Assembly: GCA_016713175.1 (NCBI GenBank)
Contig: JADJPQ010000011.1
Location: forward strand, 1-64,000
Length of the DNA: 64,000 bases
From: Planctomycetota bacterium
Lineage (GTDB): Bacteria; Planctomycetota; UBA1135; UBA2386
Reading direction: 5' to 3'
Shown here: positions 43,648-53,200 of the stretch, one piece after another
How positions within the stretch are numbered: the first letter of the stretch is position 1
How the letters are laid out: each line of letters begins with the position of its first letter
Notes under the pieces: model-generated
What the model saw: only the letters and a program-made list of their open reading frames with translations
The model's database searches: none
Told to the model about the DNA's origin: nothing
Position numbers and translations under genes: made by a program

Positions 43648-45840
43648 ATGTCGACCCGTTTCGTGGATGTGGCGTGGTTCTCGCTCCTGCTGGCCGGCGC
43701 CGTGGCGCAGGGCCCGGCTCCGGTACTCGGTGCCGAGGGGCCGTTCCGGTCGGTGTTCGTCAGTGACCCGTACGAGGACGGGTCGATCTGGGTCCGCGGG
43801 CATCGCTACAAGCTGGGGCTCCTCGGCGATCGGGCGACGTTCCAGCCGCTGTTCGGGCCCAGGGCGCCGCGGGATTACCCGTTGACGCTGGCGCTCCGCG
43901 ATCTGCGTGTCGGTGGGGAGCACGTGGCGCTGGCGGCGGGCGTCGCGACGCGGGCCGGCGAACGGCGGCTCGAGGTCGACCGCGGGCCCGTCGTCGAGCG
44001 CTGGGACCTGATGCCCGAGGCGGCGCGCCAGAGCTTCGTCGTGACCGAGCCCCTGGGGCACGGACCGCTGGTGGTCGAACTGGCGGTGACGACGGCGATG
44101 GCGTTCGGCGGCCGCGACGCCGACGGACTGCGCTTCGTCGCCCCGAACGAGCTGGGCAGCGTGCACTATTCCGATGCCGTCATCATCGATGGCAAGGGCC
44201 GGCGGCTCTCGGTTCCGGTCAGTGGTGACGCGGCTTCGATCCGCATCGAAGTGCCGGCCGCATTCGCGGCGGCAGCGAGCTGGCCGTTGCTGATCGACCC
44301 GCTGCTGCAGACGTTCGCGGTCGATACGTCGGTCAGCCAGACCGAGGATCCGCGGGTGGCCTACGACGAGGGCAGCGACACCTGGCTGGTCGTGGCCGAA
44401 GAGCACCTGAGCGCCACCGACATCGACATCCGGACGACGCGCTACTTCGCGGCCACCAATCCGCCGGCATTGGCCGAGACGTCGTACGCGCACAACACCC
44501 CGTCGCGGACGTTGAGTCCCGAGGTCGCCAACCTGGCGCCGGTCGGCATGTTCGCGATCTCCTGGCACAACAGCACCGAGAACAACGGTTGCTTCCAGTA
44601 CCGCCGCCGCACGGCGAACAGCATGACGATGTCGACGATCGGGACGACGAGTGTCGGGCTGAATGGCACGGACCTGTGCCGGGCGCTGGTCGGCGGCTGT
44701 CGCTCCGGCAATCGCTGGCTGCTGGCGATGCTGCGGCAGAACAGCACCGGCCAGGACATCCTGTTCCAGACGCTGTCGACGACCGGCACCGCGTTTGGGA
44801 CCGCGTTCGGGACGTTCCCGCTGTCGGGTTCGCACGTCGGGGATGTGTCGATGACCGCCGGACCCGGCGATCCCTGGGTGCTGGTCTGGACCGAATGCGC
44901 CGGCCGTTGCACGACGCTGCCGCTGCGGATGCAGGCGGTCGATCTGAACGGCAACCTGCCGTTGCCGCAGGCGCCAGTCCAACTCGCGCTCGGACCGGAC
45001 CGTTCGCCGTCGATCGCCGGCTGGGGCGGCCAGTGGCTGGTGACCTGGACCCATGGCGGTGACATCCAGGGCATGCTGCTCGGCAACAGCGGCGGCACGG
45101 TGGCGCCGACGACGGGACCGATCGATCTGACGCTGCAGGAACCGGGCGTCGATCCGGCGCTGGTGCAGTTCAACGCGCGGGCGGCGTTCGATGGTTGCCG
45201 CTACTCGTACTCGTACATCGAGACCGACAGTCTGGGCGTGCAGCAGCCGTTCGCGGCGACGGTGCACGTGCAGGGCACGACCCTGAGCTGGCACGATGGG
45301 CACGCGGCGTTGTCGCCGGCGACGACGATCATGGGGTTCGCCATCGACAGCGCCGCGATGACGCGGCCGGGTGTCGCTGGGCCGCATCTGGTCGTCTGGG
45401 ACGAACAGTCGGCGCCGTTCGCTGACTCCGATCTTCGCGCGGCGACCTACAACGCCATCCAGTCAGGTCCCCTGGTGGTGGTCGATCAAACCGGCTGCGG
45501 TGCACCCGAGGCACCGTTCACGGTCCGCGGCACGCCGGCCATCGGCCAGTCGTTCCAGATCCTGACGACGCCGAACGGCGGCTTCCCGTTCATCCTGGTC
45601 GGCACGCGTTCGATCGTGCCGCTGCCCGGCTGCGGCAGCTGCCAGAGCGGTATCGCGCTGCCGGCGGCGTTCACGTTCCCGCAGGCCGCGTTGAATCTGA
45701 CGGTGCCGTGCGACGTGTCGTATCTCGGCTTCGCGATCACGTGCCAGGCGGCGTTGCTGCTCGAGCCAGGTGGTTGCCCGCCGCAGGTGTTCGGCGCGCC
45801 GGTGACGGTGACCGATACGCTGACGATCACGGTCCGCTGA
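43648..45840 (+). CDS. Large secreted protein with Cys-rich C-terminal domain, unknown function
   Basis: 730 aa from ATG 43648 (a TTG three codons earlier is less likely). Signal peptide DVAWFSLLLAGAVAQG. Residues 25-230 form an N-terminal beta-rich domain closing ASWPLLIDPLLQTF. Residues 230-600 look like a beta-propeller without kelch or FG-GAP signatures (DPRVAYDEGSDTWLVVAEE, DPWVLVWTE, GQWLVTWTHGGDIQGMLLG). The end, from VVDQTGCGAPEAPF to VFGAPVTVTDTLTI, is a divergent shared C-terminal domain with extra Cys (PGCGSCQSG). It abuts the convergent FGE-like gene. Confidence 0.75.
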   Translation: MSTRFVDVAWFSLLLAGAVAQGPAPVLGAEGPFRSVFVSDPYEDGSIWVRGHRYKLGLLGDRATFQPLFGPRAPRDYPLTLALRDLRVGGEHVALAAGVATRAGERRLEVDRGPVVERWDLMPEAARQSFVVTEPLGHGPLVVELAVTTAMAFGGRDADGLRFVAPNELGSVHYSDAVIIDGKGRRLSVPVSGDAASIRIEVPAAFAAAASWPLLIDPLLQTFAVDTSVSQTEDPRVAYDEGSDTWLVVAEEHLSATDIDIRTTRYFAATNPPALAETSYAHNTPSRTLSPEVANLAPVGMFAISWHNSTENNGCFQYRRRTANSMTMSTIGTTSVGLNGTDLCRALVGGCRSGNRWLLAMLRQNSTGQDILFQTLSTTGTAFGTAFGTFPLSGSHVGDVSMTAGPGDPWVLVWTECAGRCTTLPLRMQAVDLNGNLPLPQAPVQLALGPDRSPSIAGWGGQWLVTWTHGGDIQGMLLGNSGGTVAPTTGPIDLTLQEPGVDPALVQFNARAAFDGCRYSYSYIETDSLGVQQPFAATVHVQGTTLSWHDGHAALSPATTIMGFAIDSAAMTRPGVAGPHLVVWDEQSAPFADSDLRAATYNAIQSGPLVVVDQTGCGAPEAPFTVRGTPAIGQSFQILTTPNGGFPFILVGTRSIVPLPGCGSCQSGIALPAAFTFPQAALNLTVPCDVSYLGFAITCQAALLLEPGGCPPQVFGAPVTVTDTLTITVR

Positions 45841-45841
45841 G

Positions 45842-47215
45842 TCAGCGGGCCATGCGGCCGGCGCGGGCGGAGTAGGTCTTGTAGCGCTCCGCGCCGCCCC
45901 AGCCGGCATAGGTGCGAACGGCCACCAGGCTCTGCGGGTTGGTCGCGTCGCGGGCGCCGAAGTACTCGGCGCCACCGCGGAAGCCGATGCCAGGGGCGAG
46001 GTCGCCCTTCGGCTTGGCGCGCGGCCAGTCGGCATTGGTCGCGCCACCGTCGGCAGACAGCACGCCATCCCCGTGGGAGCCCGTGAAAGCGCGACCGATC
46101 GGGTCGCCGGCGCTGATCGTCCGTTCCCAGACGCTGCCGGCCAGGTCCATGACCCAGTAGAACGACGCGCCGAGCTGCGCGCGGGTCGCGTCGGTCAGCG
46201 TCGCCTCGTCGGCGATCGTCGCGGCGGCGAGGTCGCGCGACTTCAGGACGTGTCGCTTCAAGGCTTCGGCGGATGCGGTGCCCCACGGAAAGTCCCCAGG
46301 CATCGGGCGCGTTGGCCCCCGCGCGGCCTTCTCGAACTCGAACTCGGTGATCGGCCGCAGCGCCAGCCAGTCGAACAGCGCGGCGGTGTCGTCCCAACTG
46401 ACGAAGTTGCACGGCCGGTCCGGCGCGGCGGCAACGAAGCGGTCGCCTTCGCGGGTGATCGAGCAGGTGTCGGTCTCCTCGCCCTTGCGTTCGAGTGGTG
46501 CGCGTCGGGGCTGCCACTCGGCGGGCTGGGCCGACAGGAACGCCGCGTACTGGCCCTGCGTCAACTCGTGTTTCATCAGCCAGAATGCGGCGGTGCCTTT
46601 CGGCCAGGCAGCGGGCAGCGGGCCACCCTGATCACCGCGGTAGCGGTTGCGGTCGGTCTCGTACCAGAGGTCGCCGTTCCTGGCGATCGTCAGTTCGCGT
46701 TCGTCGCGGATCGACACGACTGCCGGCTTGCCGGAGTCGTCGAGGTGGTGGAACGCGCCCAGCCGTAGCGTCGCCGGGTCGTTGTCGCCGAGTTCGAACG
46801 GGCCCGACGGGATGAAGACCATGTCGAGTGTCCACGCCGTGATCGTCGGAGGGGCGGGTTCGTCGAGCTGCAAGCGCACCTGGAACGTCACGTCACCGCG
46901 GTGGTTGGTGGCGGGGAACAAGAACACGCCGAGCCGGTCGTCGGCGACTTCGAGGGTGCCCGGGATCTTGCCATCGGCGGTGTGGCCGTCGGCCTGCAGG
47001 CGGAGGGGGCCTCGGCGCGGGTCGGGGCCGCGCAGGATGATCCAGGCGCCGTCGTGGTTCCGGTCGTTGCGCCAGGAGTTGGGCCACGAGATCGCGAAGG
47101 TGACGGCCGGCGGTTCGCCAGGGGTGATCTGCAGGTCGTTGACTCTCGGCGCATGTTGTTGGGCGTTGGCAACGGTGCAAAGCAGCGGCAAGGTCACGAG
47201 CGACGGGATGCGCAT
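45842..47215 (-). CDS. Secreted formylglycine-generating-enzyme (FGE/sulfatase-modifying) domain protein
   Basis: 457 aa from ATG 47215; signal peptide LVTLPLLCTVANAQQ. Residues 18-135 form a beta-rich N-terminal domain. The rest is an FGE-sulfatase fold: FWLMKHELTQGQYAAFL, CNFVSWDDTAALFDWLALRP, ITEFEFEKAARGPTRP, DFPWG and VMDLAGSVWER. True FGEs need an active-site Cys pair; I see no clear pair in the right place, so it may be a non-catalytic relative. The start lies 145 nt from the poly-G tract. Confidence 0.82.
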   Translation of the reverse strand: MRIPSLVTLPLLCTVANAQQHAPRVNDLQITPGEPPAVTFAISWPNSWRNDRNHDGAWIILRGPDPRRGPLRLQADGHTADGKIPGTLEVADDRLGVFLFPATNHRGDVTFQVRLQLDEPAPPTITAWTLDMVFIPSGPFELGDNDPATLRLGAFHHLDDSGKPAVVSIRDERELTIARNGDLWYETDRNRYRGDQGGPLPAAWPKGTAAFWLMKHELTQGQYAAFLSAQPAEWQPRRAPLERKGEETDTCSITREGDRFVAAAPDRPCNFVSWDDTAALFDWLALRPITEFEFEKAARGPTRPMPGDFPWGTASAEALKRHVLKSRDLAAATIADEATLTDATRAQLGASFYWVMDLAGSVWERTISAGDPIGRAFTGSHGDGVLSADGGATNADWPRAKPKGDLAPGIGFRGGAEYFGARDATNPQSLVAVRTYAGWGGAERYKTYSARAGRMAR

Positions 47216-47359
47216 GGCGGCGCCTACGTGGCAGGTCAGCAAGGTGCGAACTGCAGGGCGACGTTCCCTGGTTCGACGGAACGCGACGGACGCCGGGTCT
47301 TGTTCGCCGGGGGTGAGGCGCCGTGCTATCGTCGAGGTCACGGCGGGGCGGGGGGGCGG

Positions 47360-47504
<145 letters not shown>

Positions 47505-47830
47505 CGGTGGGAAGCAGGGTCGCGGTGTGTGACCTGTTCCGGCGGGCGCGCAGGCGCGGCCGAGCACACCAGCCAAGGTCTCTGGTGCCTTACGGCGGCG
47601 GTGGGGGGCGGCGGGGGGGGGGGCTGCTTTCCTGCGCGCACGAGCCCTCCCACACCTGGCCAGACCATGCGGGATGTCTGGTGCGGGCAGCCGCCGTTTA
47701 CGACCTGGGTTTCTGGACGAGCCGCGCCTACGTTCAAGCGCGAACTCAGGCGGCGAAGCGTGGCGCAGTCGGGAGAGGCCAGCGTCGGCTGAAGAGCGAC
47801 GAACTGGCGAGCTTCTACCCGTTGTTCCCG

Positions 47831-47959
47831 ATGAAAGACCACGCGAAGTCGTTGCCGCAGCGGCAGAACGTCGACCCGAAGCGATTGGTCCGGACGCGCT
47901 GGTTCGGCGAACAGATCCGCGCGATCCTCGCCGGTATTCCACTGATCACCGGGAAGTAG
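47831..47959 (+). CDS. Small basic protein upstream of bacilliredoxin-ThiS
   Basis: 42 aa from ATG 47831, ending 2 nt before the next GTG start. It is basic: DHAKSLPQRQNVDPKRLVRT, then WFGEQIRAILAGIPLITGK. There is no signal peptide or TM helix. I do not recognise it. The tight spacing suggests translational coupling with the following gene. The frame is open further upstream, so it could also be the tail of a longer gene disrupted at the poly-G region. Confidence 0.45.
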   Translation: MKDHAKSLPQRQNVDPKRLVRTRWFGEQIRAILAGIPLITGK

Positions 47960-47961
47960 TC

Positions 47962-48495
47962 GTGCCCGAACAAGTGCTCCACGCTCTCGAGGACTACGAA
48001 CGAGCGATCGCCGCGCCGCGGCTGTTGCTGTTCAAGCATTCGCCGGTCTGTCCGGTTTCGGCGGCGGCGCTGGCCGAGTACCGGGCGTTCGTCGCGGCTG
48101 AACCCGCGGCAACCACGGCGTTCGTCGATGTGATCGCCGACCGGCCGACGGCGCGGGGATTGGCCGAACGGTGTGGCGTCGGGCATGAGTCCCCACAGGC
48201 CATCCTGTTCGCGAACGGTCGGCCGGTCTGGCACACCTCGCATGCCGCGATCACGCTGGCGGCGCTGGTGGCAGCGTGGCGCGCCGCGGCGCCGACGAGG
48301 CGGATCCACATCAACGGTGAGCTGCGCGAACTGGCGGTCACGACGGTCGCCGATCTGGTTGCCGCCCTCGGCTGCAAGCCGGCCCAGGTCGCCGTCGAGC
48401 GCAACCAGGTGCTGGTCCGCCGCGCCGACCACGCCAGCACGCCGGTCGCCGACGGCGACCGCTTCGAAGTCGTGACGTTCTTCGGCGGCGGCTGA
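47962..48495 (+). CDS. Bacilliredoxin (YtxJ/BrxC-like) fused to ThiS sulfur-carrier domain
   Basis: 177 aa from GTG 47962. Residues 1-105 match YtxJ-type monothiol bacilliredoxins: LLLFKHSPVCPVSAAALAEY (the CP-V-S site), VDVIADRPTARGLAERCGV, HESPQAILFANGRPVWHTSH. Residues 112-177 are a ThiS-like beta-grasp: IHINGELRELAVTTVADLVA, VAVERNQVLVRRADHAST, then FEVVTFFGGG, ending in the Gly-Gly tail that ThiF adenylates. Bacilliredoxins reverse bacillithiolation; ThiS carries sulfur for thiazole synthesis. A single chain could couple a thiol-disulfide relay to sulfur transfer or deliver a persulfide; this is inference. No other thi genes are nearby. Confidence 0.85.
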   Translation: MPEQVLHALEDYERAIAAPRLLLFKHSPVCPVSAAALAEYRAFVAAEPAATTAFVDVIADRPTARGLAERCGVGHESPQAILFANGRPVWHTSHAAITLAALVAAWRAAAPTRRIHINGELRELAVTTVADLVAALGCKPAQVAVERNQVLVRRADHASTPVADGDRFEVVTFFGGG

Positions 48496-48505
48496 CCCGG
48501 CGCGG

Positions 48506-49330
48506 TCAGACCGGGATCGGTTGCCGGCGCACGGCTTTGCGGATCGGCAACTGCACTTCGAAGTAGCGCTGGTCCCGGGCGACCATCGGACTGTTGTAGC
48601 CCATCGTCCGCAGGTCGCCGGCGAGCTCCCACTCCGGGTTCAGCCGCAGCCATGCGCGCAGGCGCTCGTGCAGGACAGCGACACGATCCCTGCGATCGTC
48701 GCCGACCGCCCCGACCGAGATCACGGTGAGTGCTGGCACGTCGACGACTTCCACGCGGTCGTCGGTCCCGGTCTGGCCCAGTGTTGGCGACCCGTACAGG
48801 AACGCCATCGCCGTCGGCTTGTCGCTCGTCCCGTTCGCCTGCCAGTCCATCTGCACGGGTGTCGTCATCGCGATCGAGTTCCTCTCGATGTGACGGAACA
48901 ATGGCCAGAAGGCCGCGTAGCTGCCGCCCTTCATTGCGGTCCGGACCATCCGATACGCTGGGTACTCGCGCAGCTCGAGTTCGTCGACAGCCTGGAATCC
49001 GGGGAAACCGGCCGGCAGTTCGGCCTGTTGCAGCGGCTTGAACTGCAGATCGGCGACCAGGTCGCCGACGATCGCGCGCCGCTCCTCGTGGTTGGCCTGC
49101 AGGGCGCTGGCCAACCGCGCCGTCGCCGCGGCTCCTTCCGGCAGAGCCGGCAGCGCCCGGGTGACGGCGGCCAGGATGTCCCTGTCGGCCGTGCTGGCCC
49201 GCAGCGCGGTCTGCAGTCGTTCGGCAACCTGCGCACGGGCCGGCAGGTCGGCTGGCTGCAGCAATCGCTGCTGCGCACTTGCGGTGGCGAGAGTCACAGC
49301 CAACAGGAACAGGGAAGTCGGTCGGTTCAT
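48506..49330 (-). CDS. Secreted SOUL-type heme-binding family protein
   Basis: 274 aa from ATG 49330; signal peptide SLFLLAVTLATASAQQ. Residues 20-105 are helical. The SOUL domain follows: FQAVDELELREYPAYRMVRT, SYAAFWPLFRHIERNSIAMT, TPVQMDW, and the final YFEVQLPIRK. The IAMTTPV block is the family signature. SOUL proteins bind heme or other tetrapyrroles; some are periplasmic. The gene converges with bacilliredoxin-ThiS and is divergent from the selenoprotein at 49440. Confidence 0.88.
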   Translation of the reverse strand: MNRPTSLFLLAVTLATASAQQRLLQPADLPARAQVAERLQTALRASTADRDILAAVTRALPALPEGAAATARLASALQANHEERRAIVGDLVADLQFKPLQQAELPAGFPGFQAVDELELREYPAYRMVRTAMKGGSYAAFWPLFRHIERNSIAMTTPVQMDWQANGTSDKPTAMAFLYGSPTLGQTGTDDRVEVVDVPALTVISVGAVGDDRRDRVAVLHERLRAWLRLNPEWELAGDLRTMGYNSPMVARDQRYFEVQLPIRKAVRRQPIPV

Positions 49331-49439
49331 GGCGGAGCCTTCGTCCGCGGCCAGTCTGCGGATGCAGCATGGGCATCGGTGGTGGCGCAACCCGAGTTGG
49401 CCGGGTAGGTGTGCTGCCGCGCCGATCCCCGGCGTCCCC

Positions 49440-50156
49440 ATGCTGACCCGGATCCTCGTCATCATCGCGTTCTGCGCGTTGGTCATCACCGGCCTCGTGC
49501 TGTTCGAACGCGTGATCCGGCGGCGCCAGAAGGCAGGCGGTGGTTGAAGCCGCAGCGATCCCGCGGGCCGTGCCGCCCGCCCCGACGCAACCCCGGACCT
49601 CCCCGAGCCATACCGCGCCTGGCGCTGGTGGTTCGTCGTTCGCACCAACGACTCGGCGGCCGTCGTCGCCACGCTGCGACTGCGAACGGTCCTGCCGGCC
49701 AACTGGCGTGCCGGGATCGACCAGACCCGCCACGAGGGTGTGTTCGTGGCGCCGCCCAGCGACGGCTTCGTGCTGGTGATCGGCGGCGATGCGGCGAGTC
49801 CACGAGTGGCCGAGATCCTGGCCCTGCTGAGCCGCCGCTTTGGCGAAGCGCAGTGGTTCTGTTCGTGGCCCGAACGGATCGACGGCGGCTGGGCTTGTGC
49901 GCGCGGCGGCATCGTGACCCGCCACTACCTGTTCGATGGCGAGCGCGGCGAAGTGGTGGTCGACGACGGCGAGCCGACCGTGGCCGAACGCGAACTCGGC
50001 TTCTTCGTCGATGATCCGCGCGATCAGTCCGACGACCTGGTCAAGTGGTGGCCGTCGCACGGAGACGTGCTGGCGCTGGCGGCGCGGTGGGGCCTCGATC
50101 CGCGCGCGTTCGGGCAGCATGCCAGGCCGGCGGTCGGTGTCATCGGGCGCATCTGA
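49440..50156 (+). CDS. Membrane-anchored selenoprotein (UGA at codon 36), unknown family
   Basis: 238 residues if TGA 49545-49547 is decoded. ATG 49440 opens a single TM helix (LVIIAFCALVITGLVLFERV) and a basic linker RRRQKAGGG, then U. The same frame continues SRSDPAGRAARPDATPDLPE, then YRAWRWWFVVRTNDSAAVV, and runs 202 codons to 50156. The segment between the TGA and the first later start codon (49734) is clearly coding, so a separate downstream gene is unlikely. The GTG-loop hairpin at 49563-49580 matches those of the peroxiredoxin and HMA genes. The C-terminal region (GVFVAPPSDGFVLVIGG, FCSWPERIDGGWACARG, WPSHGDVLALAARWGLDP) resembles uncharacterised proteins; I cannot assign a function. 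The Sec would sit just outside the membrane on a flexible stalk. Confidence 0.78.
49563..49580 (+). promoter_or_regulatory. bSECIS-like hairpin of the membrane selenoprotein
   Basis: GCGGGC (49563-49568) pairs perfectly with GCCCGC (49575-49580) around the loop CGTGCC. The loop GTG is at +23 to +25 from TGA 49545-49547, the same as in the peroxiredoxin gene. Confidence 0.75.
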
Positions 50157-50278
50157 GCGCGGTCACCGGTTCGGGCGGTTGCGACGAAGTCGATACGCGG
50201 CGGCGGTGCCCGGTCGGCACCGGAGCGGCTTAGGATCGCGGCGTTCGTCCCGTTCCACCTGACCCTCCAGGAGCAATC

Positions 50279-53200
50279 ATGTCGCGACCGCTTCCGGTCC
50301 GTTCCCTGCTCGCTGCCGCCGCGTTGGCGGTGGTCACCGCGCTGCTGCCGGCGCAAGAGCGCCGCGCATTGACGCACGACGACTACGACGCGTGGAAGTC
50401 GCTGCGCGGCACCGCCTACAGTGCCGATGGCCGTTGGGCCGCCTGGCAGGTCGAGCCGCAGTGGGGCGATGGCGTGCTGGAAGTGCGCCAGACCGATGGT
50501 GCGGGGATGCATCGGGTGGCGCTTGGCAGCGGCGCGCGCTTCACGCCCGACGGCAAACAGATCGTGTTCACGATCGGCAAGTCGAAGGTCGAGGAGCGGC
50601 AGAAGAAGATCGACGAACTGCGCAAGAAGGCGGCTGGCAGCAAAGCCGAACCGGGCAAGGAAGAGGAGAAGAAGGAAGAACCCGAAGAGACGCCGGCGAC
50701 TGGCGAGCCGCCTGCGGGCGCCCGCGGTGCCGGTGTGCGTGGCCCCGGTGGCGCGGGTGCCGGTGGTCGCCGCGCCGGGTTTGGCGGTCGGCCTGGAGCC
50801 GGCGGCGGCGATGGTCCCTCGCGCGAGCGCGGCGAACTGGCCGTTCTCGATCTGGCGACCGGCCAGGTCACCAAGATCGGCAAGACCAAGGGCTTTGCGA
50901 TGCCCGAGGACGCCAACGTGCTGATCTACCACCTCGATGCGCCCGAACCGGCGGCCAACAAGCCGGCGGAGAAGCCGGCCGAGAAGCCGGCCGAAGGCGC
51001 CGAGAAGCCCGCGGAGGCGAAGCCGGCGGAAGGCAAGGGCGAGGAGAAGCCCGCCGAACCCAAGGCCGGCGAAGGCGCGAAAGTGCAGACCGAACCGGCG
51101 CCGGCGACCAGCGAAGCGCCGCGTCCAGAAGCGCCGCGTGGCGAAGGCGGTCGTCGCGGCCGGCGAGGCGGACCGGGTGGTCCGGGCGCCGGCGGTGCCC
51201 GGCAAGCGGCTGCGCCCGAGGATCCGCTGGCGAAGAAGCGCCAGGACGGCACCGTGCTGGTGATCCGCAATCTCGCCGACGGCAGCGAACGCAAGATCGA
51301 AGACGTGACCAGCTACGGTACTTCGCGCAAGGCGAAGTGGCTCTGGTACCAGACCAGCAGCAAGAAGCCCGATGCGAACAAGCACTACGGCCTGTTCGTG
51401 TTGCCGCTCGCCGGCGGTGAGCCGGTGCAGCTGCTGGAAGGCGCGGTCGGCGTCAGCGGCGTCACCATCAACCGCGACGAGACCGCGATCGCGTTCCTGT
51501 CCGACAAGGAGGACTTCGCCGCCGAGAAGCCCAGGCAGGACATCTATCTGTGGGAGGGCGGCGCGCAGCCGGCGACGCGGATCGTGCATGCCGGAACCAG
51601 CGGCATGCCGACGGGCCGTCTGATCGGCGGCAGTCCGAGCTTCTCGCGCGATGGCTCGGTGCTCGAGTTCGATGTGCGGCCGGCGCCGGACGCGGAGCTG
51701 CCCGAGATCCTGCCCGACGACAAGGTCACGCTCGATCTGTGGCACTGGAACGACGGCCAGTTGCAGACACAGCAGGCGCGTGGCGGTGGTCGCGGCGGCC
51801 GCGACGAATCGTGGAGCGCGATCTGGCATCGCGCCGAGGGCCGGCTGCTGGTCGTCGGCGACACGACGCTGCCGCAGGTGCGGTTCCTGAATCGCGACGG
51901 TTCTCGCGGCCTGGCCAGCGACAGCAAGCCGTACGAGAAGTTGACCACCTGGGATGGTCGCTACGCCGACGTCTGGCTGGTCAACACCGTCGACGGCACC
52001 CGCACCAAGGTCCTCGACAAGTTGCGCGGCAACGTCACCAACTCGCCGGGCGGGCGCTACCTGGTCTGGTTCGACAGCGACTATCACTGGTGGAGCTACG
52101 ACGTCGCCACCGGCCACAAGCGCGACCTGACCGGCGGCCTGACCGTGCCGTTCCATCGCCATGACGACGATCACCCGGAACCGGATGCGCCGCAGGGTCT
52201 CGCGGGCTGGACCGAAGGCGATGAGGCCGTGCTGCTGTACGACGAGTTCGACCTGTGGAAGATCTCGCCGCGGACCGGTGATGCGGTGTGCGTGACCGAT
52301 GGCCTCGGCCGGGCCAATCGGACGCGGTTGCGCATCCAGCAACTGCCGCGCGATGACGACAGCGAGTACACCCCCGAACAACTGGTGTTGGCGGCGACCC
52401 AGATCGACACGCTGGCCGAGGGCTTCTACGCCGATTCGTTGAGCCAGCCGCAGAAGCCGAAGAAGCTGGTGATGCTCGACGAGTCGTTCGGCGAGCTGAG
52501 CAAGGCCAGGAAGGCCGATCGCTGGTTCTTCAGTCGCTCGACGTTCGCGCAGTTCCCGGATCTGTGGACGGCGGCGGCCGATTTCTCGGGCATGCAGAAG
52601 CTCAGCGACGCCAATCCGCAGCAGGCGCAGTTCCGCTGGGGCAAGGCCGAATTGGTCCGGTGGATCAACGGCGACGGCAAGGAGCTGAAGGGCCTCCTGG
52701 TCAAGCCGGATGGCTTCGATCCGGCGCACAAGTACCCGATGATGGTGCACTTCTACGAACGCAGTTCACAGAACCTGCACAACTACGTCGCGCCGGCGCC
52801 GGGCACCTCGCCGAACGCCGCGTACTACGTCAGCAACGGCTACCTGTGGTTCATGCCCGACATCGTCTATGACGTCGGCTATCCCGGTGAGTCGTGCGTC
52901 AAGTGCGTCGTCGCCGGTGTGCAGCACCTGATCGCGCAGGGCTTCGTCGACGAGAAGGCGATCGGCGCCGCCGGCCACAGCTGGGGCGGCTACCAGACGG
53001 CGTTCCTGGTCACCCGCACGAAGATCTTCGCGGCCGTCGAGTCCGGCGCGCCGGTCAGCAACATGATCTCGGCGTATGGCGGCATCCGCTACGAGTCCGG
53101 CGTGTCGCGCCAGTTCCAGTACGAGATGACGCAGTCGCGCATCGGCGGCACGCCGTGGCAGTACCCGATGCGGTTCTGGGAGAACTCGCCGATCTTCTTC

